DNA of 64,000 nt from Leucosporidium creatinivorum (lineage: Eukaryota; Basidiomycota; Microbotryomycetes; Leucosporidiales; Leucosporidiaceae), in the NCBI GenBank assembly GCA_001600635.1, contig BCKL01000017.1:62001-126000 (forward strand), read 5' to 3'. Made by a program: the position numbers and the translations under genes. Below, piece after piece: positions 23,252 through 35,700 of the stretch. The first letter of the stretch is position 1; each line of letters begins with the position of its first letter. The notes under the pieces were generated by a model. It saw only the letters and a list, made by a program, of their open reading frames with translations, searched no databases and was not told the origin of the DNA.

Positions 23252-24933
23252 TTAGGCGAGGATGGCAGCAGCTCCAGCGACAAGGGCGAGGAAGCCCGAG
23301 CCGACAGCGAGCGAGCCGGCGCCACTGCTGGGCTTAGCGGTCGCCGAAGCTCCAGCGGCCGCTGACGAGCCGGCGGAGGAAGCTCCACTGACTCCAGCGC
23401 TGGCCTTTCCGGCAGCGGCTGAGGCTCCACTGGTAGCGCTAGGAGCGGCGGAGGAGGTGGCGACCTGTCAAGAGCGCGAAGTTAGCGTAAGCTCGCTCGA
23501 ACGGGTGAAGCGAGTGAGAGGCAACTCACGCCGAGGATCTCGGTCGACTGGTAGGTCTTGCAGTTGGAGGAGGCGGGGATGCGAGGAGTGTAGGGGAGGG
23601 TCGAACTGGGGTCGAGCGAGCGGCCCTGCTGCCAGGTCGAGGTCTTGCCGTCGGCGCCGGTGTAGAGTCCGACGACGTCCTGCACGTCTCCATCACACTC
23701 GTTAAAGACCTTGTCCTCGTAGGCGGCGGGCATGTTGTAGTTGCAGCCGATCAGGTCATAGACGTTCTGGCAGTAGAAGGGGTCGGTGATGGAGGGGTCG
23801 CAGATCTTAAGGCAGGCGCGGTTTCCGTCGCTGTGAAGAGAGAGGGTCAGCCCAAGCCGACGAGAGAAAAGAGCAGAACTCACATGAACATGTTCCACTC
23901 GACAGCCTGCACGAGAGTCTTGTTGTCACCAGTGGGGAGGCCATTCGAGTAGACGAGGCCACCTGGAGAAGGGCCGACGGTTAGCGATCTCGTCTCGGCG
24001 CTGCCATCACGCGCTCGGCTCATCGGTCAAGACGAGCCTTCGTAGGTCTGTATTGCGCCCACTTACCGAGAGGGTTTCCGAGAAGATCAGCTCCGTGGGG
24101 GTCGAGCTCTCCTCCGGTATCATCGGCGGCAAAGTTGAGCTTGGTGATGTCGAGGGTCATGGTGTATTGAATGTACGCGGGCGTGTGCATGAGCTGGAGA
24201 CCAGTGATGGTTCCGGGAGGGATGGTCCTCGATCCCCACTTCTCTCCATCTACACACCAAGCGACGGTCGCCGCCTCCATGTCGCCGAGCGACTGATCCT
24301 TCTCGTCTCCGGCGGGTCCCCAGATGCAGAAGTCGGAGATCGAGTTGGCGATGAGTGTTTGACACCTAGAGGCGTCTCCAGCGGTAGTCGAGTTGCCTGT
24401 GAAGCGAGGAGGTGGCAACCGAGATCAGCTTCGGCGATTCGAGGGGCGCCCGTGGCTCGGTGTAGGTGAACATCCAACGTACAGACGTTGTAGCCCGACT
24501 GAGGTCCACGGTACTCGGGGTCGTTCGAGAAGTAGGGGTTGACCTGCGCGAAGGACGGGGATGGTCAGCTCGGTTCGAGACCGATGGCCTGTGCGAAGAG
24601 ACGCGGGCCGCTTTTCGCTGAAAAGGAGGGCGATGCGCCGCTGTGGGACGGCAGACTCACCATGTAAGGGATAGCATCGTGAGCGTAGGTGTAGCCGGTC
24701 AAAGGGAGGGCGCTGGCGCTAGCAGCTGCTGCCTTGGGCGCGGGTTTCGTTGTGATGGTTGCCGAAGCAGCGGCGGCCTCCTTGACGGTAACCGATGCCT
24801 TGTGAGCAGCCGTAGAGACGGTATCAGCCTCGGGAGCCGCGCGCACACCCCAGCGGTGGTCTGCTCCAGCGTGGTCGAGCGCAAGGACGGTTGACGCGGA
24901 GAGGGCGAGAGCGATGAAGGAGAGCTTGGCCAT
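23252..24933 (-). CDS. GPI-anchored macrofage-activating glycoprotein homologue
   Basis: Six exons: 24661-24933, 24483-24543, 24067-24396, 23884-23962, 23530-23830, 23252-23464 (418 residues). The protein has a signal peptide (MAKLSFIALALSASTVLA), an Ala/Thr-rich linker, and a cysteine-rich ectodomain with the conserved blocks SDFCIWGP, VAWCVDGEKWGSRTIPPG, GGELDPHGADLLGNPLGG and CNYNMPAAYEDKVFNECDGD. A Ser/Ala-rich stalk and a C-terminal hydrophobic tail (GSLAVGSGFLALVAGAAAIL), typical of GPI attachment, follow. The ectodomain matches the basidiomycete family annotated as macrofage activating glycoprotein. A cell-surface location is well supported by the signal and tail; the biochemical role is not established. 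N-glycosylation sites (NST, NKT) are present. Confidence 0.8.
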
Positions 24934-25304
24934 CGTGTTGTAGAGGTGCAAACGAAAGAGAAAGAGAATGTAAGGGTACAGGTGCTGTTACGCCTGCTTT
25001 GCTGGAAGAGAAACTGAAGGAGGACGAGAAACGAGGGCGATGAGGTAAAGCGAGAAGGACGTTGCTGTTAGTCGCTCGAAGCGCAGGAGCGTTTGTCTCC
25101 CAATCCGTCTCCAACGCGCGCGAGACGCGTCGTTTCTGTAGGTCTGTAACCTCCTTGCTCGTTCGCTGCTCCTCTCCCTCTGCATCTCTCCAACCCCCAG
25201 CCCTTCCCGGTTCGCTGGGTCCCCTCCCTCAAATAGCAGCCAACCAGACGTCGCCATCGAATATTTGCTGCGCGACATCAATTCACCCGCGAAATGCAAT
25301 TCGA
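24934..25304. other. Intergenic: glycoprotein promoter
   Basis: About 370 bp; holds the promoter of the glycoprotein gene and the 3' flank of the FHA gene. No exon supported. Confidence 0.5.
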
Positions 25305-26702
25305 CTACATTTCTCGAAACCTTTTCCTGTTGGCCTCGCGGACGTCGTCCCTCCAACCTCGCTTCTCGCCGCCAGCTCCCATCGCCGAGGTCTCCTCTCC
25401 TCCACCGACTACAGTCAATGGCCTGCTCCCCAAGCCTGGACGCTCCTCTTGATTTCCTCCGGTGAAAGATTTGGGCTGGATCAGAGTGCCGAGTCCGCTT
25501 TGGGAGTTGGATGTCGAAGGCGACGTCGAACTACCTCCGCCGAGCTTGGAGAGGAGGACTGCTCCTTTGGAGGTGGCGCCGAAGGGATCGGAAGATGGTG
25601 CGGATGGCGTAGAGGAGTAGTCGGCTGTACTTTGGCTTCCAGGGACGGCGAAGAAGGGTGATGAGGAGGAAGAGGTGTTGGAGGAGGAGCTGGAGGGGGG
25701 TTTGGCCGGGGCTCCCGTGCGAGACCGTCGAGCAGCAGCTCGGTCGACGAAGGCGGGTTTGGCCGAGCTTGAAGCGCCATTGTTGGATGTCGGATCGGGA
25801 GGGGCAGCCTTCGCCAAAGCGGGCTTGAGGAACTGCTCCTTCAACCCTCGCATCTTGTCCCTGCGCTCCTGCTCCTTCTGCGCCTTGGTCTTGGTCACGT
25901 AGGCGTCTGGCGCAGCTTCCCTTGGCGCAGCGACAGGTTCGGTAGCGAGGAGGGGGATGAGGTTGGAGGAATCGGTCGCGACGGAGCACTCGGCGCAGGC
26001 GAGGGAGGCGTGGACGTGGACGTTGAAGATGGTGGAGCCCACGCGTAGGGTACTGCAATACCGGCAGGTTAGCTTGAAGCTTCTAGAGCTGTGGGAAGTC
26101 ACTCACTCGTGATGCCTGAGCTCGAAAGCCGAAGAAGCGACCTTGGACTCGCTCAATCGCTTCTCCCTGACCTCTCTGCCGTGCTCCACTCTGCCCAGGA
26201 ATGTTCCATGGGTACTCGCACTGTCCACCACGCCCCAGTACCCCTCACTCCTCCCCTCCCGCACGCTCTCCTCGATCCAAGCGAGCGTCGCATGCGATTT
26301 CGACACGGCGAGCTCCTTCAGTCGGATCCGAGGGGTGTAGCTCTTGTCTCGACCTAGCGAGACTGGCTCTGTTGGATCGACGAGGGCGACAGCTTGAGGC
26401 GAGGGGATGAGCGACGAGGGTCGAGCGAGAACGAGGCGGAGCAGCGGTGTCTTGGCGTGTAGGTCCTGTAGCGAGGGCTCCTCCTCGTCTGGCCAGACTT
26501 GCTCTTGCGGTAGCGCTGTAGGCTCGTCGATATCGCTGTAGCTGGTGGCTTGGCGAGGTGCGAGTGCGGCCGACGAGGAGGGAGGGTCGCTGTACTTCCA
26601 TGTGCCGTCGGGCTGCGGTGAGGCCCAGATCTGCGTCGCTGGATTGTAGTAGAGAGCATGCTGAGAGTCCCAGAGCCACGCCGAGGTCGAGGAAGGCGGC
26701 AT
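25305..26702 (-). CDS. FHA-domain protein with OCRE-like start (AGGF1-like)
   Basis: Exons 26107-26702 and 25305-26052 encode 447 residues. The N-terminus has an OCRE-like aromatic segment (WLWDSQHALYYNPATQIW, then GTWKYSD). An FHA domain follows (about 125-215) with the phosphothreonine-binding elements VSLGRDK, VSKSHATLAWIEE and DSASTHGTFLGR. Next comes a basic coiled stretch (QKEQERRDKMRGLKEQF), a Ser-rich linker and a glycine-containing end (LLSKLGGGSS, then GLGTLIQPKS, then GLGSRPL) that resembles a degenerate G-patch. This order matches AGGF1-like proteins (OCRE-FHA-G-patch), which are connected with RNA processing. The G-patch assignment is weak; FHA is clear. Confidence 0.75.
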
Positions 26703-27017
26703 CGAGAAACGCGAAGATGAAGGCAGGAGGCAAGAGTGCCCGCGCCGGTTTCGCAAAAGCTCTGACAAGATGTACTGCTATAAGTTGCCTTCAGGCCGCT
26801 CATCAGATGTGGGAGCGTGGTGTTGAGTCGCTTGCAGGTGTGCAAGAGCACCATGCAAGGTCTGGAAATGCCAGCGAGCCTTCGCCGAGCGCATCGCCGA
26901 ACCCTCTCCAGCGGGTGTGTTGCACTGATTCGGGTTGCTCGAGTCTCAAGGGAATTGTGCTGGACCATCCCCCCCTTCCCCACCATCCGCCCTCTTCACC
27001 CGCTACGCGTTCTCTCC
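26703..27017. other. Intergenic: FHA gene promoter, aldolase 3' flank
   Basis: About 315 bp without a supported exon. Confidence 0.5.
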
Positions 27018-28397
27018 TCAGTTCTTGCCGGCGACCCCCTTCTCGGCGACCTCCTTCTCGAACGCCTCGACGACGGCGCGAGTCTCCAACAAGGGTCCCG
27101 TCTGGCCTATAACGAGCGCCATGACGTCGGCGGACATCATCAACAATTGCCATCCGCGCTCGAGGCGATTGGTAACCATCTGGCCTCCGAGTGCGAAGCC
27201 GAGAATGGGGAGCTGCGAAGCGTGGGAGGCAGGAGCAGAGATGAAGGCGCGGGAAGTTGTATGAGATGGAATACGTGCGAGGATGTAGGTGAGGGCTCAC
27301 GTTGTTCTTACGAGCAGCAGCCTCAATGGTGGCGAGAGCCTCCTGAAACACGGGCTCGGGGCCGTCAACGCCGCTGCGAAGAGGAAGAGCAAACGATCAG
27401 CGAGCGTCGAGCGGTTGTTTGCCATCGAGACACTGAGTTGCAAAGGCTTCCACGAGTGCGAAAGGCGAGGGAGAGAACTCGGCTCTGAGAGGTCGGGCTT
27501 CGAGGCTCAACTCACATGCTCAGACCCAGACTCATGCGCAAATCCCCTGTACCTATCATGATGGCATCAATACCCTCGACAGCGCAGATGGCCTCGGCGT
27601 TCTTGACTGCCTCGGCGCTCTCGACTTGAAGGATGATGGCCGCGTTCTCGTTGTAGACGTCGAGGATGGTCATGCCCTCGCGAGGGGTTCCGTCGGTGTG
27701 TCCAGGAATGGTAGCGAAAGGAGGGTAGGAGCGGTGCCCGAGAGGAGCGAAGCGGCAGTTGGCGACGACAGCCTTGGCTTGCTCGGCGGTCTCGGTGTGA
27801 GGAAAGACGACACCAGAGGCGGATCCATCGAGAGCCCACGATGACCACTCGGCTCCGTGCGTAGGGAGGCGAACGATGGTTAGGGTCGCGCCTTCCGAGT
27901 TGTAGTTGAGTGTCTTGATCATATCTTGGAGGAGGGTTGGCGAAAAGGGCGTATGCTCGGCGTCCAAGAAGATGAAGTCGCTGGAGACGTGGGAGACGTG
28001 GGGTAGAGACGTGTAGTAGTTTGATGATGTAGTAGTATAGTGTTGCGTTAGAACAAGATCAGCTACACGCTGTGGAAGAGGTAGGGACGTCTCAAGACTG
28101 ACTAGTTGAGCGTCGCCGAAACTCGAGCGACTTCGAGGGAGGGAAGCGAGACGCAGGTGCCCAAGATGGCCTTCTTGGACTTGGAAATGTCTTTGAGGAG
28201 TTGAAGGAACCTGAAAGGCTGGTTGAGCGAGTCTGCAGGAAGCCAGACGGGTCAGCGATTCGGTTCAAGCGCCGAGCCGGTCGCCGAAAGTCCGACTCAC
28301 TAGGCCTGTAGTCCATGACGTTCACTCCACCAAGAGGAGCGCGAGGGATGCCCATCATCTGAGCCACAAAGTCGCTACCGCGAGACGAGAGAGCCAT
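27018..28397 (-). CDS. HpcH/HpaI-family aldolase/citrate lyase
   Basis: Five exons: 28301-28397, 28103-28232, 27516-27980, 27301-27373, 27018-27212 (319 residues). Conserved blocks of the class II pyruvate aldolase family are present: GTCVSLPSLEVARVSA, NYDFIFLDAEHTPFSP (phosphoenolpyruvate/pyruvate-binding barrel), ASGVVFPHTETAEQA, the metal-binding glutamate in ILQVESAEAV and aspartate in IMIGTGDLRMSLGL. Bacterial members (HpaI, GarL) split 4-hydroxy-2-oxo acids to pyruvate and an aldehyde; the substrate here is unknown. The intron between the second and third exons (27981-28102) is unusually A/T- and C-rich with repeated CACGTCTC/CTACTAC units. Confidence 0.8.
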
Positions 28398-28798
28398 AAT
28401 GAGATGCAGAGAAGGCCGAACGGGAGAAAAAAGGGGGTTGGAGAGTTGTTGAAGGCGGTTTGGGTGAGCGCGTGTAAGGCAGTGGTTCGAAGCTGTAGTC
28501 GAGTCGGCCTGAAAGACGAGTGTGTGGAAGGAAGCCAAAAGGTGAAGTCGAAGTCGGGCAAGGACTCACGATCAAGTCAGCACTGCACGGTGGACGAAGG
28601 ACAAAGGAAGAAGCAGTGTGGAGGGCGGTGGAAACGTACGTAAGCGCTTCGGCGGTGTGTGTTCGAGTTCGGTCTGTATGAGAGGTCGATAAGATTGCAC
28701 TACAGAAACAACAATGCTATACAAATATGCTGTTGTGCTACAAGACGGTCTAAATAAGCTTCGTGTACGCGCTCTCCCGCCAAACCGCCCGAGCGGTT
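28398..28798. other. Intergenic: aldolase promoter, kinase 1 3' flank
   Basis: About 400 bp; no exon supported. Includes an A/T-richer stretch before the kinase stop, probably its 3' UTR. Confidence 0.5.
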
Positions 28799-31700
28799 TC
28801 AGTCGCCGCCGCCTGCCCCTTCGGCGATGAGGAGCTGCTCCCAAATCTTGAGGTCGAGATCTCGCGCTCGGACAGGTTCTTGAGGCGAGCAAGGATAGTC
28901 AGCGAGCTGCTCGACCGAGGTTAAAAGTCAGAGAAGAACCGACTCACTCGACAAGTAAGAATCCATCCCGCTGGCGATGCATCTCTCTCGGTCGCCGACG
29001 ATGGCCGAGGCAGTGAGAGCGACGATGCGAATCTTGCGCTTGATGGGATCGTCGAGTAGGCGAATCTGCTTGGTCGCCTCGTAGCCATCGCACTTCGGCA
29101 TTTGGCCCTGCGATGAGAGAAGCGGGTCAGCTTTTGGCTCGCGCTGTGCAAGGGACCGAAAAGCTTACATCCATCAAGATGAGGTCGTAGTCTTTCGACT
29201 TGAGCGCCGCGACGGCAGCATTGCCGTCCGCAACAACCTCGACTTGATAGGTCAACTTGGTGAGGGTCCGAGTGACGATCTCGCGAATGAGCTCGTTGTC
29301 TGCAGCAAAGGTCGACGTGAGCTTTCTGTTACTGCTGATGAAGAGACGGGCGCCAGCTTACCTTCAGCCACTAGGATCCTCACGTCCTTTGACCTCCTTC
29401 TCCTCTCCGACTCCTCCAACAGCTCGACGACTTCTTCATTCGCCGACGCTTCCTTGCTAGTCTGATTCCGCTTCAGCAGAGGTGGAGCACTGTGTCGTAG
29501 ACCTGGTGCATCGGCGAAGGCGGTAGAAGCTGCGTTGAGCAGATGAGTCTGGGCTCGGCCGAGCAGAGGATCCTCGAGGGGCGCCTTAGCGAAGGGAACT
29601 TTGATGGTCATGGTCGTGCCGACGTCAAGAGCAGAGCTGAGGTTGATTGTGCCGCCCATGAGCTCGACGAGCTGCAGGGTCGAGTTCGGCAGACGATGGG
29701 AAGGGAACGGAGGAGAAAGGAGGAGATCAGCTCAAGGCTGGAGGTCGAGGCAGCGATGTAGAGTTCACCCTTCTCGTGATAACGAGGCCGAGTCCTGTTC
29801 CTCCGTACTCGCGAGCGGTCGAAGAGTCGGCTTGTCTGCAGTACGAGAGGACAAAGGTCAACGAGAGCGCCGAGCTAATGCAAGCGCCGAACGTACCGGA
29901 AGGGCTGGAAGAGGTTGGGAAGCACGGCAGGGTCGATTCCGCATCCAGTATCCTCGATCACGAAGGAGATGACCACCTCGTCTTCAGTCTCGGACTCTTG
30001 CCGAACGCGGAAGACGACCGACCCTTCTTTCTGCGAGAGGGGAGTAGAGCAAGGCGGGCAGCGAAGGCGCCAATAAGGAGAACGGTGTGCAGACTCACCG
30101 AGAACTTGATCGCGTTGGAGATGCCGTTGCTGACGCTCTGCCTCAGCCGAAGTAGGTCGCCGAAGAGAGGACCATCATACCAATCGCCGAGATCCTCGAC
30201 GAACTCGACGCGATTCTTAGTCGCCAAGGTCGAGTAGAGTCGTACATCGTCTACTACGGTGGCGAGCTTGAACTCCTTGCGCTCGAGAGTGAGCTCGTCG
30301 GCTTCGATCTTGGCGAGGTCGAGGACCTGCGGTAGGGGAGGCGGTCAGCGAAGGCTCATCAGCTACAGAGCTCAACAGGACTCACCAGTCCGATAAGCTC
30401 GAGGAGAATCTCGCCTGCTCGTTGGATCTTGGTGACGATCTCGCGATGCTCGGTCTGAAGTGTCGAGTCCTCCACGAGTAGCTCGGCGAGTCCGAGGATG
30501 CCGGCCACAGGGGTGCGAAGCTCATGCGACATGTTGCTGACAAAGACGGTCTTGACCCTTGAAGCCTCCTGCGCTGCATGCTCGGAAGCTTGCAGTCTAG
30601 CTTGCTCGAGATGCGAATACCGGAGGGCCTCCTCGCTCGTCCTGCTGGCCGTGACATCGCAGCCGACGAGGATCACTCCAGTCGTCTTGCCTCTTGGACC
30701 GACGAGGGGGCAGAGCGTGTACTTGTAGATGCGATCCTCCGGGGTTCGGCACTCGACGTCAAGGGTGTCCTGCGAAAGAGGATCAAGGTGAGCTTTCCCG
30801 TCGCTGGCAGTCTCGGACCGGTCTCAACACTCACCACATCGTCCTTGAAAATTCGTCTGCATCCCTCGGCGAGATGTTGGTCGGCGCAGACAGTCTGGAT
30901 GGGAAGGCCGACCATCTCGTCGTCTCGGCGCTCATGATCGAGCTCTCCTTCGTCGGGGGTGAGGGGCCGGACCGAGTGGCAAGTGCCGGAGAAGAAGGTG
31001 ATGATCTTGTCCTCGTCGACGCAGAAGAGGACGGTATCTATGTCGAGTGAACGAATGTCAGCGGCTGAGCAATGGCGCCGGCAGAGGGCGAGGTTCATCA
31101 GATTCAGGAGTGATACGCACGAGCAGAGCGCATAATAGCGTCGAGGTATTTCCTACTCTGCAGCGCCTCCTCCTTGGCCTGTACGAGGTTCTCGACGTTG
31201 GTGACCGTCGCAATCCATCGGCCGACCTCTCCGTCGGCATCGAGGAGAGGACGAGCTTCACTGTACGGCGGGGACGAGGTCAGCGAGATCGCATAGCTTC
31301 GATCAGACCTTGCCAAACTCACCACAGATGCCAGCGGTAGATGCCGTCCTTGCCTCGGACGCGATAGTCGTAGCTGACCGGCTCTTTCAACCTGGTTTGG
31401 CGTATCCAATGAGCGATGGCACCTAGGCGGTCTCGCAGGGTCAGTACCAGAAGGTGGCTAAGCTTAATCAGGCGCAAGAGAGCAGAGCTCACCTGGTACG
31501 TCGTCGGGGTGGAACGCCGAGATCCAAGTCGCCGGGTCGGCGCCGAGGCCCGTGTAGTCGAACCACATCTTGTTCCAGTACTCGGTCGATCCTGAAGCGT
31601 TTGCAACGTAGCAGATCTGTGGCAGCTCCTCGAGTAACCTGATGAGCTCGTTCTCGGGCAGGTCGAGTCCTCCTCCGAGCCGAGCGGTCTCGGCGGTCTT

Positions 31701-32351
31701 CTCCTCGACGCGCTGGAAGATGGTCTTGTACGTTGACGGGATGTTCTCCTCCTTGATTGGATCCGCATCGCGCTTGGGATGCGACGGTCTGACCTTGCGA
31801 GCAGAGCTGGCGGCCGACGAGCCCGAGGAGAGAGCGGGCGAGGAAAGAGGAGTCGAGGTCGAGGTGGAGGAAGGCTCAGGTGTAGCGCCCGAGGGAAACA
31901 AGTACGCCGCTGATGCCGAACGGAGGAAGAGGAGGGAGTAGCTGGCATCGCGCGAGCACGGGTTGGAAAGATCGTCCTCCGAAGGCCTCGACAAAATGCA
32001 GGCGACCTCTGCGATGTGGACGCTGCGCTGTCCTGGCGGTCCCGTCCAGTACTGCAGCAGAGCGCCTTTGCCAAAGTTGTCCTGTGTATCCTCCCGCTGC
32101 TTGTAGTCCTGTAACACGGCCTGCAATTGCTTCTCAGCGTCGCAATGTCGATCGGCGTTCTCCGAGAGGAAGTCGGCCGCTGTAGTCGTGTTGGACGCGT
32201 TGGGCGCAAGGCAGAGCAAACGTGCTGCTGCTGCGTTGCAGTAGGTGACGCGCAGATCGCTGGCGGAGAGCGAAAGCGTTGGAAGGGCGAATGCATCGAG
32301 CGAAGGCGGAGGCGAGGGAGGCGAAGCGGGTACATCGAGCGAGGGGCCCAT
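28799..32351 (-). CDS. Hybrid histidine kinase 1 (PAS-PAS-HisKA-HATPase-REC)
   Basis: Twelve exons: 31493-32351, 31323-31422, 31121-31260, 30835-31037, 30386-30769, 30099-30326, 29897-30030, 29769-29835, 29362-29671, 29169-29299, 28948-29107, 28799-28878 (931 residues, all phases consistent). Order: N-terminal weak PAS (about 20-70); PAS/PAC (about 255-375; ICYVANASGSTEYWN, YRVRGKDGIYRWHLC); another PAS (about 385-480); dimerisation/phosphoacceptor domain with H-box SNMSHELRTPVAG (His516); ATPase domain with N-box NGISNAIKFS, G1 DTGCGID and G2 GTGLGLVI; receiver with LVAEDNELI, phospho-Asp at LILMD (Asp852), Thr/Ala in VALTAS and Lys in KPVRARD. It is a soluble cytoplasmic sensor kinase expected to feed a Ypd1-type phosphorelay. 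The signal sensed by the PAS domains is unknown. Confidence 0.88.
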
Positions 32352-32755
32352 CCTAGCCGACTTGTTCCCTGCCAGCAAGCTATGCAAGCAGGCGAGTGGT
32401 GCACTGTTCAGACTAACGAGAAGGGGAGGAGCACAAGCAAGGATCGCGTTGCCCTTCGCCCGAGACCGTCGAGGGCCGAGGCCGTGGATCCCCTTTCTCG
32501 ACGTCTCGACTTCGGTGCAGAGCACGGTGAACAGCAGGTGCAGCTGACCGATACGGATGTATCTTCTGCGTACCCAACATGCTCTCGAGATGCCTTGTCC
32601 TGTCAATTCGCCTGCTCGGCCGCTCGCTCAGCTCTCCTCACGTCACGAAACCTTTTGACGACGGAAATGCAAAACAACAGTAGACCCAACCGATACCATC
32701 TCTATAAACAATCCCCTGTAGCCCGCGGGCTTCCCTCGCACACCCTTCTTCAAAT
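32352..32755. other. Intergenic between the tandem kinases (promoter of kinase 1)
   Basis: About 400 bp. The minus-strand frame remains open upstream of the chosen ATG, so a longer N-terminus with a non-ATG start cannot be excluded, but no in-frame ATG is present upstream. Confidence 0.45.
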
Positions 32756-35700
32756 CTACGCCGAGACTCGTTCGGCGCCTCTGGCGGCCCGTTCGGCGAT
32801 GAGGAGCTGCTCCCAAATCTTGAGGTCGAGATCTCGTGCTCGGACAGGTTCTTTGAGTGAGGAAGGATGGTCAGCGAGGTCCTCGACCGAGCTCAAAGTT
32901 GGAGAAACCCGGCTCACTCGACAAGTAAGAATCCATCCCGCTGGCGATGCACCTCTCGCGGTCGCCGACGATGGCCGAGGCTGTGAGAGCGACGATGCGA
33001 ATCTTGCGCTTGATGGGATCGTCGAGTAGGCGGATCTGCTTGGTCGCCTCGTAGCCGTCGCACTTCGGCATTTGACCCTGCGAGAAGGACCGGTCAGCTC
33101 TCAGCCTGCGGATAGCGAGGAGGCGAGAAAGCTCACATCCATAAGAATAAGGTCGTAATCCTTCAGGCTGATAGCCTCGACTGCTGCGGCTCCATCGGGG
33201 ACGGCTTCGACTTGGAAGGAGAGCTTCCTCAGGGTGCGAATGACGATCTCGCGGATAAGCTCGTTGTCTATCAAAGCACAGTAGGTCAGCGCCGTAGCCT
33301 CGTCCGGTACTGCAGCTCTGACTCACCCTCAGCCAACAGAATCCGCACATCCTTCGACCGCTTCCTCCTCTCCGGCTCCTCGAGCAACTCGGCAATCTCT
33401 CCGTTCGTCGCCGCCTGACTCGATACCTTCCCATGCTTGCTAGCCGAGGTAGCGCTGTGCCGTAGACCGGGCGAGTCGGCAAAGGCAGTAGCTGGCGTGA
33501 CCAGCTCGGTCGGTGTAGCTGCTTCGGAGGTAAGGAGGCAGCCGTCGCTGGGTGCTTTGTTGAAGGGGACGGTGATGGTCATGGTGGTTCCGGAGCCGAA
33601 GGTGGAGGTCAGGCTAATTTGACCGCCCATGAGCTCGACGAGCTGTAGGATCGAGGAGGGACGGCGGAGGGAGGGAAAGAGAGGAGGAGTGGCCGGTCAG
33701 CTCTATCGGCCAGAAGGATGAGGGAACCAGGCAGTACCCACCCTTCTCGTGATGACAAGCCCAAGCCCTGTTCCACCGTACTTGCGAGCAGTCGAAGAGT
33801 CCGCTTGCCTGTGAGAGGAGGGGACGAGGGTTAGCTAGAGCGCCGAGCTACTAAGGCAAGCGCCGAACGTACCGGAAAGGCTGGAAGAGGTTGGGAAGCA
33901 CGGCAGGGTCGATTCCGCATCCAGTATCCTCGATCACAAAGGAGATGACCACCTCGCCTTCCGTCTCAGACTCTTGTCGAACGCGGAAGACGACCGAGCC
34001 TTCTTTCTGCGAGAGGGGAGTAGAGTAAGAGGGTCAGCGAGAGTGACTGCGACGGGGCTAGAGTGAGGAACGCACCGAGAACTTGATTGCGTTGGAGATA
34101 CCGTTGCTGACACTCTGCCTCAGCCGAAGTAGGTCGCCGAAGAGAGGTCCATCATACCACTCGCCGAGATCCTCGACAAACTCGACACGGTTCTTGGTAG
34201 CGAGGATTGAAAAGAGCCGAACGTCGTCCACGACGGTGGCGACCTTGAACTCTTTGCGCTCGAGAGTGAGCTCGTCGGCTTCGATCTTGGCGAGGTCGAG
34301 GACCTGCACAACAAAGAGATATCAGCGAAAGCTCGTCAGCTACAGAGCTTAGCGACACTCACCAGCCCAATCAGCTCGAGAAGGATCTCCCCCGCCCGTT
34401 GAATCTTGGTGACGATCTCGCGATGCTCGGCCCCCAGCGTCGGATCCTCGACCAGCAGCTCCGCCAGCCCCAAAATCCCAGCCACGGGCGTCCTAATCTC
34501 ATGCTACATATTGCTGACAAACACAGTCTTGACCCTCGAGGCCTCCTGCGCGGCATGCTCCGACGCCTGCAGCTTTGCCTGCTCGAGCTGGGAGCGCCGA
34601 AGAGCTTCCTCGCTCGTTCGGCTGGCGGTGACGTCCGAGCCGACGAGGATGACGCCGGTGGTCTTCTCCTCTATGCTGGCGAGAGGGCAGAGCGTGTACT
34701 TGAAGATGCGGTCCTCGGGCGTTGAGCATTCGACGTCGAGCGTGTCCTGCGAAGGCAAGCCGAGTTCAGCCTGCTACCTCGACTCTTCGAAGTGAAACTC
34801 TCACCAAGCCCTCCTGCAGAATTCTTCTACATCCTTCGGCGAGATGTTGAGCGGCGCAGACCGTCTGCATTGGCAGGCCCACCATCTCGTCGTCGCGACG
34901 CTCGCGATCGTGGATTCCTTCTCCAGCGTTAGGCGGCCGAAGGGAGTGCGAGGTGCCGGAGAAGAAGGTGATAATGTGGTTCTCGTCGATGCAGAAGAGG
35001 ACGGCGTCTGTGGCAAGAGGAAACAGTTTAGTGCTCGCCGACAGCGGCGGCGGGATGAGCAGAAGAAGCGAGACGTACGAGCAGACCGCATGATGGCGTC
35101 GAGGTACTCTCCACTCCTCAAAGCTTCCACCTTGGCCTGCACGAGGTCCTCGACGTTGGTGACGGTAGCAATCCAGCGAGTAATCTCTCCCTCGGCGTCG
35201 AAGATGGGTCGACCCTCGCTGTTGTGTAAGACGGGCGTCATCCGAATCCCTAGGCGAAGCACCTGTACTCTTAAACGCACCAGAGATGCCAGCGGTAGAC
35301 CCCATCCTTCCCCCGTACTCGGTACTGGTAGCTGACGAGCTCCTTCGAGACGACTTGACCTTCCCAATATGCGATGGCGCCTATGAGAAGTGTCAAATTA
35401 ACAATCAGAATCTCAGGGATATTCTTGCAGTAGACGCAACTCACCTGGCAGGTCATCGGGGTGGAAAGCCGAGATCCAGGTCTGAGGATCCGGTCCACAG
35501 CCCGTGTACTCGAACCACATGCGATTCCAGTACTCGGTCGATCCCTCGGGAGTAGCGACGAAGCAGATCTGCGGCAGCTCGTCTAACAGCCTCACGAGCT
35601 CGGTCTCGGGCAAGTTGAGCCCGCCTCCCTGCTGAGCCGTCTCGGCGGTCTTCTCCTCTACGCGCTGGAAGATGGTCTTGTAGTGCAGGCTGACGTCGTT

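Noticed and set aside
27981-28102. A coding continuation instead of an intron in the aldolase gene
   Set aside because: The frame after LEVARVSATLN hits TAG; the splice joins NYDFIFLDAEH, a conserved family block.
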